From Nomia melanderi (lineage: Eukaryota > Arthropoda > Insecta > Hymenoptera > Halictidae): DNA of 64,000 bases. Positions 10,600 through 22,404 of this stretch are shown here, piece after piece; positions within the stretch are counted from its first letter, which is position 1, and each line of letters opens with the position of its first letter. A model generated the notes under the pieces. It had not been told where the DNA came from. It made no database searches and saw only the letters and a program-made list of their open reading frames with translations. The translations under genes and the position numbers were made by a program. The DNA is taken from NCBI RefSeq assembly GCF_051020985.1, contig NC_135008.1, positions 8,060,001 to 8,124,000 on the forward strand, read 5' to 3'.

Positions 10600-10995
10600 T
10601 AAAGTTAGGTAATTTCAAATATTACATGAAGTAGGTAAAGTTTGATAGTTTCGATTATTATTTAAAGTAGGTAAAGTTTAATAATTTCACTTATTATATA
10701 ATGTAGATAAAGTTAGGTAATTTTAAATATTATATGAAGTAGGTAAAGTTTGATAGTTTCGATTATTATTTAAAGTAGGAAAAGTTTAATAATTTCACTT
10801 ATTATATAATGTAGATAAAGTTAGGTAATTTCAAATATTACACGAAGTAGGTAAAGTTTGATAGTTTCGAATATTATATGAAGCAGATGAAGTTATCTAA
10901 TTTCAAATACTATATAAAGTAGATAAACGTAGACAATTTCAATTATTATATCAAATAAATCAAACTAGACAATTTCAATTACTTCTGTTCATCAT
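10600..10995. repeat. 36 bp minisatellite with 108 bp higher-order period
   Basis: Eleven head-to-tail units of 36 bases starting TAAAGTTAGGTAATTTC. Units 1-3 recur as units 4-6 nearly unchanged, giving a 108-base period. The last four units are more diverged. Confidence 0.85.
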
Positions 10996-10999
10996 TTTA

Positions 11000-11389
11000 T
11001 TCTTCTAACGTGCAACTGAACGCACATGAATGAGCCTTCTGTATTGTATTTTAAATACATTCTTCTACCGTATTTTACACTCTAAAGAATATTTCTCCCG
11101 AATTCACTCATAAATTAATTATATACTCTTCCTTATATTAACATCACTCTTTCGTAAACCAATTGTGACACATATAGAAATCAATAACTATAAATACAAA
11201 TTCTCTATACTATTGGTTTCTACTTGTAATTAATCACTTGCGCTGGAAAGACGTGTCACGTACGTCGAGACGTTTCTACCTCAAAATTCTCAATGATGTC
11301 TTTCACACATTGATAATCTTGTTGCACTACGCCTATTAGATTACTTCGAAATGTATCACTTTATACAGAATGATTAACAAACAAAATTA
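11000..11389. other. Intron segment, no feature seen
   Basis: AT-rich with nothing recognised. Confidence 0.3.
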
Positions 11390-11632
11390 GTACAGTGAAA
11401 CCTGTTTTGTGCGGTTCTTTTCTATGCGTTTTGTTTTTCGTGCGATTTCTTTTCTTTTCACAAGAAGATGCGCATTTTGGACTACGGCGAGTAGCAGTGA
11501 ATTATGTGCATTGTGTAATTTAATTATTTATTTTGTTTGAAAGCACTACCTCACTTTTTCGTAAATTTCTGAACACTTTTTTGCGCGGTTCTTTTTATGC
11601 GGTCCCTATCTACCGTACAAAAACAAGTTTGA
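11390..11632. mobile_element. Possible pogo/Tigger-like DNA transposon remnant
   Basis: It starts TACAGTGAAACCTG, like pogo/Tigger termini, and contains two similar blocks in the same orientation: TGTGCGGTTCTTTTCTATGC (11405) and TGCGCGGTTCTTTTTATGC (11581). No transposase. A TA flank is visible but the right end is not defined. Confidence 0.35.
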
Positions 11633-11639
11633 TTGTATA

Positions 11640-12285
11640 CATATCAGTGTAAAATAGGTAAAATCAAAATTCATCGCAGGGGACTTTGCCAAATTTCTGA
11701 ATTCATTTCCAGCGCAAGTGGTTAATAAAGCTGCTAATAGGATTCCATCGTAGATGGGATTTCGTTTATCGAGACGCGCCGTCCGATCTTAAGATGATCG
11801 ACTTCCAGACGCGGGGCAATTGTGTCAGCAATAATCGTGCTTTTGAGGCAAGAACTCGGTAATACCTGTCCAGGAATATTTCCTTCAGGACGAAACAATC
11901 AACCGTGACTTTCGCCGAGACTTTGTCGAGATATGGTAATGAGACGTCTCGTGCTCGTCAATGGACAGCCCGAGTGCTTTCAGTTAGCAAAAACAATACA
12001 ATCGGAATTCCTTCCCTGAATTTTTTTCACTCTGCACCCTCCGAGCACCCGAGAAGAGAATTCCACCGACTGTTCGAAGTTTTCGGGATGCCCTCGCTTT
12101 AAGATTTCCGTGGAAATGACAAGCATTGTTTCGACGTAAACAATGTGACTCTAGAAATGGGAGACGACAGGCCAATCTCGTTCTCCGTGAGTATACTTAG
12201 CTGACGTCTCGATTCAATTCATAAATTACGACATTCATTCTATTAAATCAGATACTCAACTCTACCATCTGAAATTCGAGTTTTC
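11640..12285. other. Intron segment, partly CpG-rich
   Basis: Includes a CpG-rich block near 11740-12180. No gene supported; short open frames on both strands look random. Confidence 0.3.
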
Positions 12286-12287
12286 TT

Positions 12288-12596
12288 TTAATCACCGGTG
12301 ACCCCAAACCAAATCGAATTACCATAGTTCGTTCGATTACACGTTGATTATTTGAAAATATTTCTATATTATAAATAATACTACCTAATGCGGTGACATT
12401 CAGCTAGATGAATGTGCAATAATGATAATGCAATTCAATCAAATGATTTAATATTATATTTTATTATATTATATTATATTTAATATAATTATATGTTATA
12501 TTATATTTAATATAATATAATAAAATATTTAATATTATGTTATATTTTCCCCATTTTTTGTATTTTGCTCTGTAAAGTACTGCGGCGTTCAACGTG
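12288..12596. mobile_element. TTAA MITE family B, decayed left end, with AT palindrome insert
   Basis: Right end GGCGTTCAACGTG with TTAA 12597-12600. The left end starts at the ATCACCGGTGACCCC hairpin with its terminal repeat eroded. An extra AT-only palindromic tract (about 12436-12545) enlarges it beyond its 235 bp relatives. Confidence 0.75.
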
Positions 12597-12599
12597 TTA

Positions 12600-13186
12600 A
12601 TGAAATTTATATTAGAAGAGTTTTGAGAGACTCAAGATATTATTACCTAGAATTACATACATTAGAATTAATGAGAAATAATTGCGTGAAGAATGGGGTG
12701 TATAAATTGTAAAATATATTTAATAAGGATTAATAAGCTGTTACTCTATTTTTAAGTACGTTTAGTTCTCCAATTTTCGAATTTCGTTTTTGTGAAGTGA
12801 TGTATTAGAAATAATGACTGGCCTAGTGAAAACAAATCTCTGATGATTAAATATTGCGGTATAAAAGATATTTTAGCATGATTTTAATTCGACCCTACAG
12901 TTTTTATATGCTTAGAAAATCTAAAAGCTACTTGGTATATTATTTTAAAAACAAGTTTCCTAAGCGTCGAGTGTCACTGAAACGTAAGAAAATAATGATT
13001 CTAAGAAGCAGCATACTTCGAAATAACTCCATGCGAAAGTGTGCTTAACCTTAACGAAAATATGATGGAAGGTTGCTATTTACAGTGTTTAACCTCGGAG
13101 AGGCTATTTACTTCGTTCACCGTACTAGCATTAGAGTCTACATACTATATAATAATCTTAATACGTAAAACAAAATAATGCACAGT
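12600..13186. other. Intron segment, no feature seen
   Basis: AT-rich, nothing recognised. Confidence 0.3.
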
Positions 13187-13190
13187 TCAA

Positions 13191-13428
13191 TCCTTTGCAC
13201 TCGAAAGTTTTTCAATAGAAATATTCAACATTTTCTGACGAGATATAGGTGATATTGTTTGAAACTAATTTAACGATAATTCATAGATAAATTAAGCAAC
13301 AGAGGTGTTTTATTTAACTGTTTCGCGTAGTAATGCAAAATTTAATCTGAAATATTAAATATTCAACTTCATAGTTTTGTTGTATCGAATTATGTGGTGA
13401 CTGAGAGTCACCTCTCGAGTGCAAAGGG
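13191..13428. mobile_element. TTAA MITE family E
   Basis: Left end TCCTTTGCACTCGAAAG after TCAA. Right end CTCGAGTGCAAAGGG with TTAA at 13429-13432. Hairpin GGTGACTGAGAGTCACC inside the right end only. Confidence 0.85.
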
Positions 13429-13432
13429 TTAA

Positions 13433-13985
13433 CAAAGCGAATTATTAAGGTCATTAAAACGTCAACCCGAGTCATGGTCATTTATCAATGAACAAAGTTA
13501 CATAGTTCACAAACTTGTTTACACAACATGACCTTTAAGTTACCTTGAAGTCAACGTCGACAGAAAATCAATGAAAGATGCTTATTCACTTTACACGCAT
13601 TTATAGCACATAAAAGATCCGCAAACAATAACGCACGAAGTTTAATACACAATATAACGTCACAACTCGAAACATACGATTCCCCAACACCGATCACTCG
13701 CCTAATATATACGTTCACATTCCATTTCACTCGACACCTTCCAGAGCATTCTTTCGTCACCATGCACGAGCTTCGCGTGTATTCGGAATATTCTAGATTC
13801 ATTAAAACGAACAGCGTTAATACGCAAAAATCAATAACTCAGATAATCAATATATTCTAATCGCCGTTCATCTATCGCACACACGTTCACCGTTCATTCG
13901 TACATCCAAATTATCACATTCCGTTCCGGAAATTTCGGTTATACCTTGATTATAAACCATACTGCTTTTTTAACTGATAGGTTAG
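13433..13985. other. Intron segment; copy 1 of a diverged duplication
   Basis: Positions about 13742-13925 resemble 15649-15845 (shared blocks: ATTCTTTCRT, ATCATGCA, GGAATATTCTA, CAAAAATCAATA). A family E element lies about 300 bases upstream of both copies. Confidence 0.5.
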
Positions 13986-14218
13986 CACCTTGACTGCCAC
14001 GGCGGTCACCGATGACCGAAGCTTTGAAATGACAAGAAAATAAGTATGACTTGGAAGACAATTGATTTCGAATACAAATTTTCCATAACGGAAATGAATA
14101 GATAATAGGGCAATATAAAAATTTTCATATCAAAGAATTAATAATTTTTGCTTTACATCTTTGCTATAGAAAGAATAAGATACATAAAGCTCTGAAGGTT
14201 TTCGTGGCAGTCAACGTG
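13986..14218. mobile_element. TTAA MITE family C
   Basis: Ends CACCTTGACTGCCACGG and CGTGGCAGTCAACGTG. TTAG at the left, TTAA at the right. Hairpin CGGTCACCGATGACCG inside the left end. Confidence 0.85.
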
Positions 14219-14222
14219 TTAA

Positions 14223-15107
14223 CATTCAAGGTTTCGCTGACTTTTAAGATATTTTGATATTTCATTACGTTTTCGTTGTCTCGCGTACCACTATTCTTCG
14301 ACACATGCCTCGCAAAACATGTTTCCTCAGAAAAATTATGTACCACAAATGGTACACGTGGCACGGAACGTGTCAATGTGTTATAATATTCAATGAGTAT
14401 TAACCCGAACGCAAATGAGTGACCAGCGTCTCCCGCGGTTACGAAACGAAAGTGGTCCGCGTAATACGTAAGTGGCAAATTGGGAAGCGAAGCGGGGTTG
14501 ATAAAGGTAACAGAAGGGTGTAGCTCGGCTCGCCTGCTCATCAACTATTTAGAAATTCCGGTAAGTACATTTTTCGAGGCCGCCGTCAAGCGTGACCGTC
14601 AATATTATTACACCCCCGTCGGCCCGTGGAACTTCGGGGGATGATAATCGACGGTAGGGTCCGTCGCTCGGAGAAGAAAGTGCTTCTGCGGCCGCCGCGG
14701 TAATTTCATTTGTTGGGCGCAATCTCTTAGCGGCCGACTTTTGGAAGGTCGCATGATCCAGGTACCAGCGAATTGCTCTGACAGGTGTAACACTGCGTTA
14801 CCTTTCTTCGGGACTAACGCGCTCCGAGCGTTTTCCGCGGCCGACCGAAAGGAACCGCTCTATGAATTATGTATGAGCATGCACTTTGGGAGCTCGAGTC
14901 ATTGAGTTCCTTCGAGCCTGATGCAATAAACATTTCGGACAAAAGTGTTCGATTTTCAATCGGATATTCTTCCGTGGCGGCACCTTGTATCGAGAAGACT
15001 GTCAAATAGTTGTTACAGACATTATGAGAAACATGATTTATTTATATAATGTTGCGTTCGTAGATTCTACGGTAGTAATATATTATGCAAATGTTTTAAA
15101 TATCGTG
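14223..15107. other. Intron segment with CpG-rich island (about 14400-15000)
   Basis: CpG-dense, free of repeats, with overlapping open frames on the minus strand that lack splice support. Possibly conserved regulatory DNA; not shown. Confidence 0.3.
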
Positions 15108-15111
15108 TTAA

Positions 15112-15349
15112 CCCTTTGCACTCGACAGCTTTTCACTTGAAATATTCAATAGTCTGTAATTAGACGTAGTGGAGATTCTTTAAAATGAATTTATCAAGAA
15201 AACACACATGAATTAGGGAACAAAGATATTTTCTTTGAATATTTCACGTACTGCTGCAGTGTACAAAGGTTAATGGTAAATACCAAGGTTTATAATTTCG
15301 CTGTATTAAATCATTTGGCGACTGGGAGTCGCTTCTCGAGTGCAAAGGG
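15112..15349. mobile_element. TTAA MITE family E
   Basis: 238 bp, TTAA on both sides. Ends CCCTTTGCACTCGACAG and CTCGAGTGCAAAGGG. Hairpin GGCGACTGGGAGTCGC inside the right end; relative to the copy at 13191 one stem pair changed on both sides. Confidence 0.88.
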
Positions 15350-15353
15350 TTAA

Positions 15354-16421
15354 TAAAGTGAAATTCTGGATTTGGGTTCTGTTTAGTGACATTATTGACT
15401 TTTTTAGTAATTTTCTAAGAATGTGAATTCTGGGAACTAATGCTTTTTACTAAACAGTATCAAGAAGTATAGTAAATATAATATATAATATATAAGTAGT
15501 TTCCAAGAGTTCTAATATAATAGCATCTACTACAATAATATAGGAGAAAGAGAGTTTTATTTGAAACAGTACAATTATTTCATGACAACTCACAATAAAA
15601 TTTATACACTCAGATACTCTTGTCTCGCACTCGCACACTTTCTAGAACATTCTTTCATTATCATGCATTAACTTCACGTATATTTGGAATATTCTAAATT
15701 CATAAAAAACGAACATTATTAACACAAAAATCAATATAGAGAAAATCAATTTACTCTAGAATATTCCAATGCTTTGAACATTCATTCAAAACGTGCGTTC
15801 ATCACTCATTAATATATCTATTCTCACACTCAAATACATCCATTCCGACAATAATATTAATTTCAATTCATACCAAAGAAAATCAAATAAAAACAATCGT
15901 GTCTCGAAAACAATTCTAAGACTTTCCTTGTCCATCCAAAAAGCTGTAAATGCTGAAAGCAACTCGTTTGAAAGTGGCCGCGCGAAATTCAAACACGAAA
16001 CCCGCCAACTTCCCTTGAAATGCAGAAAATCAGTAGGGGCGGCGTTCAAGAGCCACAGACTTGGGCTGAATTATTTATTCGACGATCCGGTAGCGGAACG
16101 ATCACCAGCAAGTTCACCGCGGCGAAATGTCGGCGATATAAATCGGCCGCGTACACGCAATTGCGAACGAAAGTCTCGAATGGTTGTATTCGCGCTCTCT
16201 TCCGGTTCATCCGGGGCGGCGTGCGTTTTCGGGGATGGTTAAACATTGATGACGGGAAGGCAGCCGCCAACTACTCTCCGAGATTGGCCGTCTCTCTATT
16301 ATTAAATTTAATCCGATGGGTTCGATTTATCTGTAGGAATTTTTCGTGAGCTCGCCCCCTGGTTTTTTCTCTGTGCCTCTGCTGTTGCTTGCTGAAATGT
16401 ATATATCTCGACGATACACGT
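15354..16421. other. Intron segment; copy 2 of the duplication, then CpG-rich block
   Basis: 15649-15845 is the partner of 13742-13925. About 15950-16350 is CpG-rich. Overlapping open frames exist on both strands but none has splice or domain support. Confidence 0.35.
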
Positions 16422-16425
16422 TTAA

Positions 16426-16634
16426 CACAGACTACCAAACAGTCGAATCGATCACAGTTTTTCTGTGGAAACTCCGAGAGTGCATCTACTGAGATTTCTA
16501 CTGACTTACAGTTTAATTTGGGCATTATTGCATCAATTTCTTTAGTTATTTCTTCGAAAATCGTCGGTTAACTTTTCAATATAGAAAAGGGAAATCAGGA
16601 ATGGATCATTTTGACCTGTTTGGTAGTTCTAGTG
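16426..16634. mobile_element. TTAA MITE family A
   Basis: Left end CACAGACTACCAAACAG after TTAA. Right end TTTGGTAGTTCTAGTG before TTGA. The A-family hairpin GGATCATTTTGACC is near the right end. Confidence 0.78.
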
Positions 16635-16638
16635 TTGA

Positions 16639-18119
16639 CACTGATCACTGTGGTAGTTCAGTTTTCTTATTTTGTAATTATAGATGCTCTTGAAGGTATA
16701 TAATATTCAAAATGATTTGAAAAATAAGTAGTTTCATTCGAATATTGTTACGAATAACAAATATATTCTTAGAATCTTTATAAGGATCACATATTAGCAG
16801 CGTATCTTCCATCTTCTTGTCGAGTCAAACTTTTCAAGACACTAAATTGTAGTATAACACAGCATTAGATAATCGTTTTTACAAACGATTTACACTATTT
16901 GAAAAATTATTTAAAATTCATAAATAAACATTAGTAAATTACTTGGAGAATTATAAGAACATCGTGGGTTTCAATTGTACAAGGCTGCCGAGGCATTTGT
17001 TAAGTAAGAAAATAAACAACGAATAGGTCAAATTAAACAAGTACGGTGAAGTTTACTGAGATTACTGGAGAACCTTCCACTGATTACCTAATTATCTAAC
17101 TCTTCAAACCAAAATCCCTTTCTTATAACTCCCATCAATTTCAACATCAAAACTCAAAATATCCGTTGATTTGTCAATGACAATACCATTCTAAGGTTGT
17201 CCATATTCCTCGATCCATTACAAGATGAATATCTCGAAAAGCATGAATCATCGAAGCACTTATTCCTGCATTATCACTACAGGTACAGCACTTTATCAGT
17301 ATAACGCAATTCGCGAGGCAACACTTTCCAATGGGAATACGGTTCCCGACACTCGTACGCTTATTTTCTCCTTTCCTACGCAGACTGTTTTAATATCCGT
17401 CCGAGACGGAGATACGTCTCAATCAATTTCGTCGCGGTGCCTCTCCATCCATTCCCAGCCGTTCTCCCCCGGGAAATGCGGGGATACAAGCTAAGACGCC
17501 TCCAGTATGCGAATAAGTGTCTGCACCGCCGCGGTATTTGTATACGGGGTGTGTCGCGAGCCCGCGACGCCGAACAACCGGCTTTGGAAACTTGTTATCC
17601 CGCCGTAGGAACTTCGCGAATTTTCATGCGGAAACAACGCTGGCGACGGGAACTTCCTCTTTTTTCAGGCGAGCTGCTCCAGGAACTTGTTTCTGTACAG
17701 GGTAAACCGGAACAAATCGGGTCGGCTGTTTTTTTTGAGAGTAGAGGAATAAACGTACTTGAATATGAGTAATAAAAAGTGAAGAATTTATTGATCTTTC
17801 CGTTGCAGTTAAGAAATAAGAAACGAGAAATATTGTTTGCGACGTGATTGACGTGGATTGGATTCTTGCCTCGATCTGATTTATCTTTTAATTTGATTCG
17901 TTTGGGGGAAATGTGTGGAGAATGAGTTTGTAGATTAGAGTCCAAGGAAATGTGTATTTTGATGTGAGAATTGGAATTTGTAATATAGAGGAAAAGAAGC
18001 TTGTGTTTTATATGTTTTTAAACGGGATTTTCTTTGAACACTAAGTTAATTAGTTAGTTATTCTATACTGAGAGATAGGTACGATATAATCAATTATAAC
18101 GATTGAACGACGTTATTAA
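16639..18119. other. Intron segment with CpG-rich island (about 17390-17720)
   Basis: AT-rich apart from the island. Nothing recognised. Confidence 0.3.
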
Positions 18120-18530
18120 ATATGAAATAATTAAATATGAAACAAGTAGAACTTAAAGAAAGATACATCAATAATGAAATATGAAACGAATGCAATTTAA
18201 GGAAAAGGAACATCAAGAATCAAATACAGAAAAAGTATGATGATCAAATATAGAACAAATAAAATGAAGAAAAGGGAACATCAATAAGCAAATGAACAAA
18301 TAAAATTAAAAAAGAAAAGAAACATCAATAATTAAATATAGAACAAATAAAATGAAGAAAAGGAAACATCAATAATCGAGTGAACAAATAAAATGAAAAA
18401 AAGAAACATGAATAATCAAATGAACAAATAAAATGAAAAAAAAGAAACATCAATAATCAAATATAGAACATATAAAATGGAAAAAAAGGAACATCGATAA
18501 TCAAACCTAAAATAAATACAATTTAATATC
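18120..18530. repeat. A-rich imperfect minisatellite
   Basis: About eight to nine diverged copies of a roughly 35-50 base unit carrying AACATCAATAATCAAAT and GAACAAATAAAATGAA. Strongly purine-rich on the plus strand. Confidence 0.75.
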
Positions 18531-18539
18531 GTAAACATA

Positions 18540-19179
18540 AGAAATAAACAAAACAACAGGACGCGATAAAGAAAATCAGTTCGGAGGACTGCCGAAAGAA
18601 ACCCAACCCCAAAAGTTACCGGTGTCCTCGAAGACCGTTGCTCGTCCATGAAAATAACGTCGAGGTCTCATTCCATCCGCGATTATTCTCACCCTGCAAC
18701 AGCGAAACAATCGGCACAAAGAGGCCCAGGACATTTTCATCCGTCTCGAAGAACGTTCACACGGAGATACGCGTTTCCCGGGGAAAGAAAGAAAACCTTC
18801 CGATGCTGGAAAGTTAGGTGGTCCCGGAAGTCTCGGGGGAAATTCTTCGTCACGGAGGAACCGCCGGAAATCTCTCCGGTCGGTTGTACAGCTGTGTGTA
18901 CATACTTCTATATATACCTATACATCCTGTCGGGGATGAGAGAACTTTTAATTCCCCGTGAAAATCAGGACGCACGGCCGGCACGCGGGGCGAAAGTGCC
19001 CGGGGCGTCCTCGCAGCGCGAAGTCAGACAGCCCGCGTCGACGATTCGTATTTATTGCGGCAACGAGAAATCGAGGGTGGAGATTTACGACGACGAAGAA
19101 TTTAGTGGGGACGCAGCCGTGTCACGCCGAGCCGATTCTTCGGGGAGAGGATCGAACGATGGTGATCCACCGCGACATT
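18540..19179. other. Intron segment, CpG-rich island
   Basis: A GC-rich block with a 177-codon open frame at 18648-19181 that lacks splice sites, domains or repeat-free support. Treated as chance. Confidence 0.3.
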
Positions 19180-19180
19180 A

Positions 19181-19724
19181 AGGGGGGACGCCACCTAAAG
19201 ACGTCCTAAACGTAGGTATACTTTGGAACTGTTTCGCTGATAACTATTCAGTGAAAAGTTCTGACTTTTTTCTAGGTGTACAACTGTGATCTTCTGTTTT
19301 ATGTTTATATTTTTTTTAGGCTGAAATGTCACAAAATGGCGCATTCGCAGGATTTGCTGTTTTCGTGAAACTTCCGTTATTGGCCGATTGCTGACGACTG
19401 CTACATCTGAAGATGTTTCTGTGGATTTGTGAATAGGAATATATTTTTTTAACTGCAGCCTACGGATTTCTTGAAATTTTCATTATTATGGAAATGACAA
19501 TTTGAAGTGCGAAAACTTGTTTTCATTTCGAAAAATAAGCTTCAGGTTTTAGAGAATAATTGCGCCATTTTGTAACATTTTGGATTAGAAGAAATATGAA
19601 TGCAAAGCAGGAGGTTACAGTTTTACACTAAGAAAAGATAGACGTTTTCACTTAACAGTTATTAACCAAAGAATTCCTAAAGTCTACTGATATTTGGGGC
19701 GTCTTTAGGGGGTGCCACCCTTTA
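19181..19724. mobile_element. Fold-back MITE, about 545 bp
   Basis: Terminal inverted repeats AAGGGGGGACGCCACC with TAAAGACG at the left, and the matching CGTCTTTA with GGTGCCACCCTT at the right. The interior is also inverted: ACAAAATGGCGCA (about 19331) against TGCGCCATTTTGTAAC (about 19561). So the whole element is an imperfect palindrome. The superfamily is unresolved; the flanks contain TTAA/TTTAAA. Confidence 0.75.
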
Positions 19725-21735
19725 AAGCGTCAGTGCGACTGAAGGCGCGGCGTCAGCGAAACCGTCGAATGCAGGGAGAAGATGCTCGCAGGATCGTAAA
19801 ATTTCGAGGATTTTTGGCGAGCGATTGATGGGCATTATTCGAATTGCTCGGACATAGTGTATTTATTTAACCCAATTGCATCGTTGAGAATGTTTCGGAA
19901 AATGTCTGCTGCGTATCAACGAACGCGAAATATTTTTGTATTGGAATATTGTATAACTTTCTTAATATTTCGAATTTGTTGATTCTGAATACGTATGTTG
20001 AGTTTCGGAATGCTGTATTTATTGAATGTAATATTATTAAATATAGTTGCATAATTATGAGTAACTCAAAGTAAGCGTTGTATTATAAGTGAGTTAATGT
20101 AATCAACTTGAAGATTACTTTTGCTTTTAAATTTATTTAAATATTAAGCTCCAGGTCCACGTGACTATGAAAATGGTAAAATACAAATTTCATTGGTCAG
20201 GGTATTTTTCGAATAAAAGCATTCTTCGAGAAGTCCTTAAAAAGTAAACGGTCCGTCAATACTCGACGACTGAAGTTAAGCAACATTTCCACCGTCAAAA
20301 CGGAACTGTCAGGGAAGAAGCATTCGGTCGTCAGAAGAAGGGAAAGAATACGAAGTTTCACGGAGAAGTACTTCGTGAAAATATTTCATGAGTCGTTCGC
20401 GCTCTCGAAGAAACTCCCCCAATGTAAGAAATCGGAGTTTCAAGCAGATGTCGGAGAGGTTCACGCAAGACTTGTGATCGAAAATTGCACTCCATGGCAT
20501 ACTAAAAACGTTCACCCTGAGAGCACAGACACTAGAAACTTCTTACGTAGTTATAGGAAAGAAACCTTCCCACGTGACGCCTTTCGCTAGCGGACACACT
20601 CCTACATACTACAACGCTCCCCCTCGAAAAACAATCTAAGCACAAACATTCCTTGAATTAAAATATTCGCAACTATAACCAATAGACTATAGGTTTTCCT
20701 ACAAATTCAAACCTTCAAGAACATAATTAAAAAGGTTGATATTTTTCCAAAGGAACACTTCTTCCTAAAAAGTGTTACACAGAACACTACACTTTAGATG
20801 CTCCACATATTTCCTCGACTCCGTGCAATTTTTCATTCCCAAACTTCCATAAATCCAGAAAACCATCTAACAGTCAATATGCTTCATAAATCACGTTTCC
20901 CTCGCAACTTCAAAACATAAGAAATCCCGTATTAAACTACGCACCAGCATCAACATCGCCGATGCTTCAAACGAAACCAAAATTGATTAAAAAAAAACTT
21001 TCTTCCACGTTTATTTCCTTAGAAAATTCCCATAAATTATCCGAGCGAAAGAAAGGAGGATCCATTTGTCTGTCTATTGAATGTTCCCGTCGTCGAGACG
21101 CGGGAACGGATAAATAACACCGGAAAATCCGGCGAGTCACGGTGAGATCGTAACTCCAGCCATCATCCGCGCGCTGCTTCTAGCAGCTTCGAATCTTTTC
21201 TCGCGGATTTCGTTCCCAGCTGGAAAGCTCGCGCCGCGTCGCGTCGAAACGGCCGAACAACGGATGCTGGATCCGAGCTTCCGGTGGAGCAGGGATAGAC
21301 GTTGAGATCTCCGGCAACAGATATTGCTGTTGCGGAACCACCCCCGCGACGTTCCCCACCGGCGAACCGTTGACCCTTATCGTCGCGCAACAAACACTTG
21401 GAGCCTGCTCGGAATGTTTGATACGGTTCGATCCTCATGAAATATGAACTATCCGGGCACACACGACGCTCGCTCATCGCCGAGCTCTGCAATTTGCTCG
21501 AGGATCACCGGCTCCTTCGAAGGGAGAACGCGTATCGATGTCCACGGTCAACATTTCTTATTTACCGACCGGTAACCTTATGCTAGACAACGTTTAGTTG
21601 GGGTCCCGTGAACGAGCTTTCAAACGTTTGCGCTTCTTAATTTGATTTAACAATACGTACTGGTTGAACGACGGGGTTTGAAGTTTCAATCTCTGCATTT
21701 TCTTTTCACTTTGCATCGACTCTCGTATTGTCGGA
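19725..21735. other. Intron segment with CpG-rich block (about 21060-21560)
   Basis: AT-rich, then CpG-rich. No gene or repeat recognised. Confidence 0.3.
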
Positions 21736-21739
21736 TTAA

Positions 21740-22316
21740 CACGTCGACCAAGGCGTCTGGATCATTTGAAAATAATTGTGAGGAGAGAACTGTTGTATTG
21801 ATATGTTTAGGTAGCTAAATAGTAGTGTTACTTGAGAGTTATGATAACCTTTTATCTCTTCAATGTCGTAGAATATTATTCGATCTTATTTTTGCTTTTA
21901 AAATATTAAATGGTCTCTCTTGCTGTTCTGGGATCTTATCCAAATTTTATTTAAATACATCTCGGTCATCTATGAGACACCATCTAATATTACGTACTGA
22001 AGCTCATAGGGCGGTTTACGGCCAGTTCAATAGTCTAAATAGAATTTTTATTAATGTTAATAGATTTTACTGTTCTCTCAATTTTTCTTCCTCTCCTATT
22101 ACTTTTAGAAATAATATCATGCGATTTCTGGCCTCCTACGACTTTTCTGTATAATCTATCTGTGTCTTTATAGTTTATTGTTTTTTGTGTACCAAAGGGT
22201 TGAAGCCCGTATACTAAATAAATAAATAATTGATATTAAATCATTGTTAATTCAATCTAATGCGTTTGTTACGATAGGATGAGTAATGTCATACGCTCTA
22301 AATTTTCGTCAACGTG
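21740..22316. mobile_element. TTAA MITE (C-like) carrying a retrotransposon fragment
   Basis: Ends CACGTCGACCAAGG and CGTCAACGTG, bounded by TTAA at 21736-21739 and 22317-22320. It is longer than relatives because the non-LTR fragment below lies inside it. Confidence 0.6.
21800..22236 (+). mobile_element. 5'-truncated Jockey/CR1-type non-LTR retrotransposon
   Basis: An open frame (21825-22154) matches the C-terminal end of non-LTR reverse transcriptases: SLQCRRILFDLIFAFKILNG, then RSSMRHHLILRTEAHR, then SLNRIFINVNRF. It is followed by the typical 3' end GGGTTGAAGCCCGTATACT and a short ATAAATAAATAA tail. The catalytic part is absent, so this is a dead-on-arrival copy. The exact 5' junction is not visible. 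Confidence 0.8.
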
Positions 22317-22404
22317 TTAATCAGTTCTTCAAATTTTGTTTCTTTTCTGTCTGAATTTTTATTGAGAAAAATTCATTGTTTAATTTGGTTAGCTTTGTTT
22401 TATA

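Noticed and set aside
18648..19181. 177-codon plus-strand frame
   Set aside because: CpG-rich DNA with overlapping alternative frame, no domain, no upstream or downstream exon in phase, ending at the edge of a fold-back element.
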